Shown here: piece after piece, positions 4,481 to 8,186 of the stretch
Position numbering within the stretch: the first letter of the stretch is position 1
How the letters are laid out: every line of letters begins with the position of its first letter
Origin: Methylophilaceae bacterium UBA7525
Lineage (GTDB): Bacteria > Pseudomonadota > Gammaproteobacteria > Burkholderiales > Methylophilaceae
Direction of reading: 5' to 3'
Assembly: GCA_002479405.1 (NCBI GenBank)
Contig: DLMX01000022.1
Location: 1 to 8,186, forward strand
DNA: 8,186 nucleotides
The notes under the pieces: model-generated
Database searches by the model: none
What the model was told of the DNA's origin: nothing
Seen by the model: the letters and a program-made list of their open reading frames with translations, nothing else
Made by a program: the position numbers and the translations under genes

Positions 4481-6313
4481 TCAGTTGAAATGTTTGGCAG
4501 ACGCCAAACGATGCAAGGCATTACACAACACATCTATTTCTGCATAGGTGTTGTAGAAGGACAATGAAGGTCTAACGGTGGTTTCCTGCCCGAAACGTCG
4601 CAGGATAGGTTGCGCGCAATGGTGGCCGGACCGCACTGCGATACCTTGTTCATTCAATGCAGCCCCCACCTCTTCACTTTTGTAGCCATCCAGATTGAAT
4701 GACAGCACGCTGGCTTTCTCTTTCGCGGTCCCGAACAGATGCAAACCCGGCACTTTTTCCAAAGCCGCGATGGCATAAACAAGCAACTCGTGTTCGTAGC
4801 GTGCGATATTTTCAATGCCGATACGCTCGACATATTCAAGCGCCGCGCCTAAACCCACCGCATCAGCGATATTGCCGGTACCAGCCTCAAACTTGTTGGG
4901 TGCTTCGTGATACACGGTTTTTTCAAAGGTGACGTCCTGAATCATATTGCCGCCGCCTTGCCAAACAGGCATATCCTTTAATACTTCGACTGTGCCATAC
5001 AGCGCACCAATCCCCGTTGGCCCGAATACCTTATGGCCTGAGAAGACAAAGAAATCCGGATTCAGGGCCTGCATATCGACCTTCATATGCGACACCGACT
5101 GCGCACCATCGAGCAAGACCTTGGCACCGGCCTGATGCGCGATTTGAATCATGTCGGTAGCCGGCGTTACCGTACCCAAGGCATTGGACACTTGCGTAAA
5201 CGAGACCAGTTTGGTTCGGAATGTCACAAGCTTCTGATATTCATCCAGCAGTATCTGGCCGGTATCGTCTACCGGCGCCACTTTGAGTTTTGCACCGGTT
5301 TCCTGGCAAAGCTGTTGCCAGGGGACGATGTTGGCGTGATGCTCCAGATGAGAGATCAGAATCTCGTCACCCGCGCCCAGATGCTTTTTACCCCAGGTCT
5401 TGGCCACCAGATTGATGGCTTCGGTTGTGCCCCGCACAAAGATGATGTTGTCCGTCGATGGCGCATTGATAAAGCGCCGGACCGATTCACGCGCATCTTC
5501 ATAGGCATCGGTGGCACGCGCAGCCAGTTCATGCGCGGCACGATGAATATTGGAATTCTCGTGCTGGTAAAAATAGCTGATGCGATCAATGACGACCTGC
5601 GGTTTCTGCGTAGTAGCGGCATTATCAAACCAGATCAGCGGGCGCCCATTGACCTGCTCCCCAAGTATGGGGAAATCCTTGCGTAGCAGATTGGCATCAA
5701 AAGGTGGATGCGCGGAAGGTGCAAAATTTCCCGCAGACAAATCCACTGGCTGCAGAAAGTAAAACCGGCTTTGGTTGGCAGAGCCTGTTGAAGCAGTGCT
5801 GACTGGTGCCGGTGCTGATGGAACACTTCCCAACAATTGATTCAATTCCGGCTGTTGTGGAATATCAACACCCCCAAGCAAATGACTGAATTCAAGCTGA
5901 GCCATCGCAGCTGGTAAATACTGCAACTGAGCCGCATGCAGATTGCCGATATCGGCTTGTGCCAATGAAGCTTGCGTGAACGAGGCAGGCGAAGTATTGA
6001 ATCCAGTCAACTCCGGCAACTCACCTGTGCCGGGGAGCGCTGGGTCGGGAAAGGAATCCGTCGCCAATAGATCAGGTTGGGCTTGGAATGATTGCGCGTA
6101 TTTCGCAGGATCAGGAGATCCTTCCGCATAAATTTCGTTGGCGATCTGTTCCAAAACATTGACATCCAGATGCCCGGTCGATTCCGCCTGCCTGCCGACG
6201 GCCAGCGCCGCCGTCATTTTCGGGTGTTCACCCGGCAATGACGCCAGAATTGCTTCTGGCTCAAAAGCGGACAAGTCGAAAAACTGATGTGTGTGTTGAT
6301 TACTTGTAGTCAT
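4481..6313 (-). CDS. Family 2A encapsulin cargo: SufS-like cysteine desulfurase with N-terminal cargo-loading extension
   Basis: A 610-residue PLP enzyme that converts L-cysteine to L-alanine and an enzyme-bound persulfide. Residues about 206-610 form a complete SufS-type (class V aminotransferase) domain: WFDNAATTQKP (228-238), SHLEHHANIVPW (321-332), LLDGAQSV (400-407) with Asp402, SGHKVFGPTG (425-434) with PLP-lysine Lys428, RSGHHCAQP (561-569) with catalytic Cys566, and RPSLSFYNTY (581-590). Residues 1-205 are an extra segment absent from housekeeping SufS. It starts with a helical part (LEQIANEIYAEG, 54-65), then low-complexity Pro/Ala/Gln/Ser-rich stretches, and ends near RFYFLQP (183-189). 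It contains no Cys. In Family 2A encapsulins such an extension directs the desulfurase into the shell. The start ATG (6311-6313) lies inside the end of the shell gene (14-nt overlap), indicating translational coupling. No SufE/SufU partner is nearby. Confidence 0.95.
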   Translation of the reverse strand: MTTSNQHTHQFFDLSAFEPEAILASLPGEHPKMTAALAVGRQAESTGHLDVNVLEQIANEIYAEGSPDPAKYAQSFQAQPDLLATDSFPDPALPGTGELPELTGFNTSPASFTQASLAQADIGNLHAAQLQYLPAAMAQLEFSHLLGGVDIPQQPELNQLLGSVPSAPAPVSTASTGSANQSRFYFLQPVDLSAGNFAPSAHPPFDANLLRKDFPILGEQVNGRPLIWFDNAATTQKPQVVIDRISYFYQHENSNIHRAAHELAARATDAYEDARESVRRFINAPSTDNIIFVRGTTEAINLVAKTWGKKHLGAGDEILISHLEHHANIVPWQQLCQETGAKLKVAPVDDTGQILLDEYQKLVTFRTKLVSFTQVSNALGTVTPATDMIQIAHQAGAKVLLDGAQSVSHMKVDMQALNPDFFVFSGHKVFGPTGIGALYGTVEVLKDMPVWQGGGNMIQDVTFEKTVYHEAPNKFEAGTGNIADAVGLGAALEYVERIGIENIARYEHELLVYAIAALEKVPGLHLFGTAKEKASVLSFNLDGYKSEEVGAALNEQGIAVRSGHHCAQPILRRFGQETTVRPSLSFYNTYAEIDVLCNALHRLASAKHFN

Positions 6314-7217
6314 AGTAGTTGCCTACATCGACATTCTCCAAAACAGCAATCGCATCATCGGTAAGCACGGCCAGCGAGCAATAGAGCGAAACCAGATAAG
6401 AAGCAATGGCCTTGTGGTTGATTCCCATGAAGCGCACCGACAGCCCCATGCTTTGCTGGCCCGGAAGGTTGGGTTGATACAAACCCACAACCCCCTGGCG
6501 GCTTTCGCCTGTACGCAGTAGCAGGATATTGGTTTTGCCCTTGGTCACACGCAGCTTGTCGCAAGGAATGATTGGAATGCCACGCCAGGTAATAAACTGC
6601 GAGCCAAACAGGCTCACGGTTGGAGGCGGCACACCGCGACGGGTGCACTCACGACCGAAAGCGGCAATGGCCTGCGGATGAGCAAGGAAAAACGCCGGCT
6701 CCTTCCAGACTCTGCTGAGCAGTTCATCCAGATCGTCCGGCGTGGGTGAACCCGTGCGTGTCTTCACTTTTTGCGATTCAGCGATGTTGTGCAACAGGCC
6801 GTATTCCGGATTGTTGATCAACTCGCTTTCCTGACGCTCTTTCACGGTTTCGATGGTCAGGCGCAATTGCTCCTTGATCTGATTATGCGGACTGCTGTAA
6901 AGATCGGATACGCGCGTGTGAACATCGACAACGGTATTAACCGCATTCAGCACATACTCACGCCCCCACTCTTCGTAATCGACAAAGGTCGCCGGGAGCT
7001 CACGCTCGTCCTTATTGGAGCAATCAACCTCGATCTTGTTTGGATCCTTGGCTTTGTTGACGCGATAAATACCGGCCTCCACCGGCACCCACTGCAGCAG
7101 ATGCACCAGCCAGCGCGGCGTAATGGTACTGAGCATCGGTACCGTTTTAGTGGCGTTCGACAGTGTCCGTGCGGCGACATCGCCCAAGGCGGTATGTGTT
7201 TGATTAATTTCGGTCAT
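6300..7217 (-). CDS. srpI: Family 2A encapsulin nanocompartment shell protein (SrpI type)
   Basis: A 305-residue HK97-fold shell protein of the SrpI/MMP-I group, formerly called major membrane protein I in mycobacteria, although no membrane segment is evident. Recognisable conserved blocks in order: an N-terminal arm (1-45) with ITPRWLVHLLQWVPVEAGIY (32-51), TFVDYEEWGREYVL (77-90), DVHTRVSDLYSSP (98-110), KERQESELINNPEYGLL (126-142), RVWKEPAFFLAHPQAIAAFG (169-188), LFGSQFITWRGIPIIP (203-218), LLRTGESRQGVVGLYQP (233-249) and GLSVRFMGINHKAIASYLVS (258-277). Characterised relatives form 60-subunit T=1 shells of about 24 nm. ATG at 7217 has a good AGGAGA site (7225-7230 on the complement) at 7-nt spacing. 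The upstream gene is epsC (39-nt gap), and the cargo desulfurase overlaps downstream. Relatives in Synechococcus are induced by sulfur starvation. Confidence is high because of the conserved blocks and the diagnostic neighbours. Confidence 0.96.
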   Translation of the reverse strand: MTEINQTHTALGDVAARTLSNATKTVPMLSTITPRWLVHLLQWVPVEAGIYRVNKAKDPNKIEVDCSNKDERELPATFVDYEEWGREYVLNAVNTVVDVHTRVSDLYSSPHNQIKEQLRLTIETVKERQESELINNPEYGLLHNIAESQKVKTRTGSPTPDDLDELLSRVWKEPAFFLAHPQAIAAFGRECTRRGVPPPTVSLFGSQFITWRGIPIIPCDKLRVTKGKTNILLLRTGESRQGVVGLYQPNLPGQQSMGLSVRFMGINHKAIASYLVSLYCSLAVLTDDAIAVLENVDVGNYYDYK

Positions 7218-7256
7218 TCAATAATCTCCTGGTGTTTTGACAAATTACGGTAAAAA
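7218..7256 (-). promoter_or_regulatory. epsC-srpI intergenic spacer with strong ribosome binding site
   Basis: The 39-nt spacer has no terminator-like hairpin. It carries AGGAGA (complement of 7225-7230) 7 nt before the shell-protein ATG. The short gap and strong site suggest one epsC-srpI-desulfurase transcript with high translation of the shell subunit. The desulfurase start lacks a comparable site, which would favour many shell subunits per cargo. Confidence 0.55.
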
Positions 7257-8186
7257 TCATCGGTATTGCTGAGAGTCGTGCTTGCTATTTTTTCTGAGTG
7301 CTTCTGGAGTAAGCGATTGAGCGGCCGACACTGCATCGAGCGGCGCTGCGTTCATTTTTGCCTGAGTGACATTGCTGCCGGGAGGCACGCTGTGCGTCAG
7401 CCAGACATTGCCGCCGATCGCCGAGCCTCGACCGATAGTAATGCGACCGAGTATCGTTGCTCCGGCATAAATCACCACATCGTCCTCGACGATCGGATGG
7501 CGCGCATTGCCTTTTATCAAGGCACCATTCTCATCAGTGGGGAATCGCTTGGCGCCCAAGGTGACCGCCTGATAGATACGCACATGCCTGCCGATAATGG
7601 CGGTTTCACCAATCACCACACCGGTACCGTGATCAATAAAGAAGGCATCTCCTATGGTTGCACCCGGATGGATATCAATACCGGTCGCGGAGTGTGCGAT
7701 CTCGGAGATCATGCGGGCGATGAGCGGCAAACCCAGAAGGTGCAGTTGATGCGCAAGACGATAATGCAAAATAGCCTGTATGCCTGGATAGCACACCAGA
7801 ACCTCATCCTCGCTCCTTGCCGCCGGATCGCTCTCATATGCCGCATTGATATCGGTGTCCAGAAGTTTGCGCACGGTCGGAAGCGTTCCGGCAAAATCCC
7901 TGACTACGTTTGCTGCTAGCCTATCTGGCAACTGCCCCACATGCTCCGCAACGAAATCCAGCTCGAGCTTTGCCTGCACCAGCAAATCCCGCAACGCCAC
8001 ATCCAGTGTATGTCCAACAAAGTAATCCAGGCCTTCTGCCCGGATGTCAGGCCTGCCCAGCCTGTTTGGGAAAAGAACGGCTCCCAACCCATCAACAATT
8101 CCTGCCAGCACTTTACGTGACGGCAGCTTGGGCGGTTTGTGGCTGCGGCTTCTGTTTGCCAACGCAGACAACCTGAGATTTTTCAG
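7257..8186 (-). CDS. epsC: Serine O-acetyltransferase, EpsC/SrpH type (5' end beyond the window)
   Basis: This enzyme acetylates L-serine with acetyl-CoA to O-acetylserine, the acceptor for sulfide in cysteine synthesis. The C-terminal half is a left-handed beta helix of hexapeptide repeats: GIDIHPGATIGDAFFIDHG, VVIGETAIIG, VRIYQAVTLGAK and YAGATILGRITIG. Counting from the TTG at 8171, the catalytic pair is Asp180-His181 (FIDHGTG), with His168 (DIHPGA) and His225 (NARHPIVED) also conserved. The N-terminal part carries GLGAVLFPNRLG (28-39), typical of the longer EpsC/SrpH form. The reading frame stays open to the window edge. The TTG at 8171 has no usable ribosome binding site, and relatives have more residues before this motif, so the true start is probably outside. 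Stop TGA lies at 7257-7259. The gene leads the minus-strand operon epsC-srpI-desulfurase. Co-location of serine acetyltransferase with SrpI matches srpH-srpI in Synechococcus. Confidence 0.93.
   Translation of the reverse strand: MKNLRLSALANRSRSHKPPKLPSRKVLAGIVDGLGAVLFPNRLGRPDIRAEGLDYFVGHTLDVALRDLLVQAKLELDFVAEHVGQLPDRLAANVVRDFAGTLPTVRKLLDTDINAAYESDPAARSEDEVLVCYPGIQAILHYRLAHQLHLLGLPLIARMISEIAHSATGIDIHPGATIGDAFFIDHGTGVVIGETAIIGRHVRIYQAVTLGAKRFPTDENGALIKGNARHPIVEDDVVIYAGATILGRITIGRGSAIGGNVWLTHSVPPGSNVTQAKMNAAPLDAVSAAQSLTPEALRKNSKHDSQQYR

Noticed and set aside
5087..5686. 199-aa plus-strand ORF opposite the desulfurase
   Set aside because: Antisense to the conserved catalytic core of the desulfurase; no convincing ribosome binding site or domain.
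4481..6313. Housekeeping SufS of a Suf Fe-S assembly operon
   Set aside because: No sufB, sufC, sufD or sufE/U nearby; the 205-residue N-terminal extension and overlap with the encapsulin gene mark it as nanocompartment cargo.
6300..7217. Phage capsid or membrane protein (old name major membrane protein I)
   Set aside because: No phage genes around it and no clear transmembrane segment; conserved blocks and neighbours fit a Family 2A encapsulin.
7266..7919. 217-aa plus-strand ORF opposite epsC
   Set aside because: It is antisense to the conserved acetyltransferase, shows no family motif and has a biased, Cys/His/Arg-rich composition typical of a shadow frame.

Overview
The window looks like chromosomal DNA of a Gram-negative proteobacterium, probably a betaproteobacterium. 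The lineage is inferred from an OprP/OprO-type outer-membrane porin, Sec signal peptides ending in ALA and ASA, strong AGGAG-type ribosome binding sites and a roughly balanced base composition. No rRNA, tRNA, CRISPR array, transposase or phage gene is visible. Almost everything present relates to sulfur: acquiring sulfate, making cysteine, and removing or storing sulfur in a protein nanocompartment.

Left half, plus strand (about 110-4356). After a very AT-rich leader come a 70-aa YezD/DUF2292 protein, an OprP/OprO-family porin, a periplasmic sulfate-binding protein (Sbp), a DUF2325 protein with a cysteine-rich tail, and a single-domain TOBE/Mop protein. After a 194-nt gap containing three copies of the 10-mer CAATCATCAA lies a 1-Cys (Prx6-type) peroxiredoxin, closed by a strong intrinsic terminator. 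The permease and ATPase genes of the sulfate ABC transporter are not here. Five of these six proteins contain no Met beyond the initiator and no Cys except the peroxidatic Cys46 of the peroxiredoxin. That is what a sulfur-starvation regulon would be expected to show.

Right half, minus strand (8186 to 4481, convergent with the left half). A serine O-acetyltransferase of the EpsC/SrpH type (5' end cut by the window edge) is followed by a Family 2A encapsulin shell protein (SrpI type). Overlapping the shell gene by 14 nt is a SufS-like cysteine desulfurase with an N-terminal extension of about 205 residues that is largely low-complexity; this is the cargo enzyme of Family 2A encapsulins. The arrangement matches the srp sulfur-responsive nanocompartment system.

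Working model (inference): porin and Sbp bring in sulfate when it is scarce. EpsC makes O-acetylserine for cysteine synthesis. The desulfurase inside the encapsulin shell takes sulfur off cysteine, and the shell may hold the product. The peroxiredoxin would deal with peroxides or reactive sulfur by-products. The Mop protein may buffer molybdate, an oxyanion analogue of sulfate.
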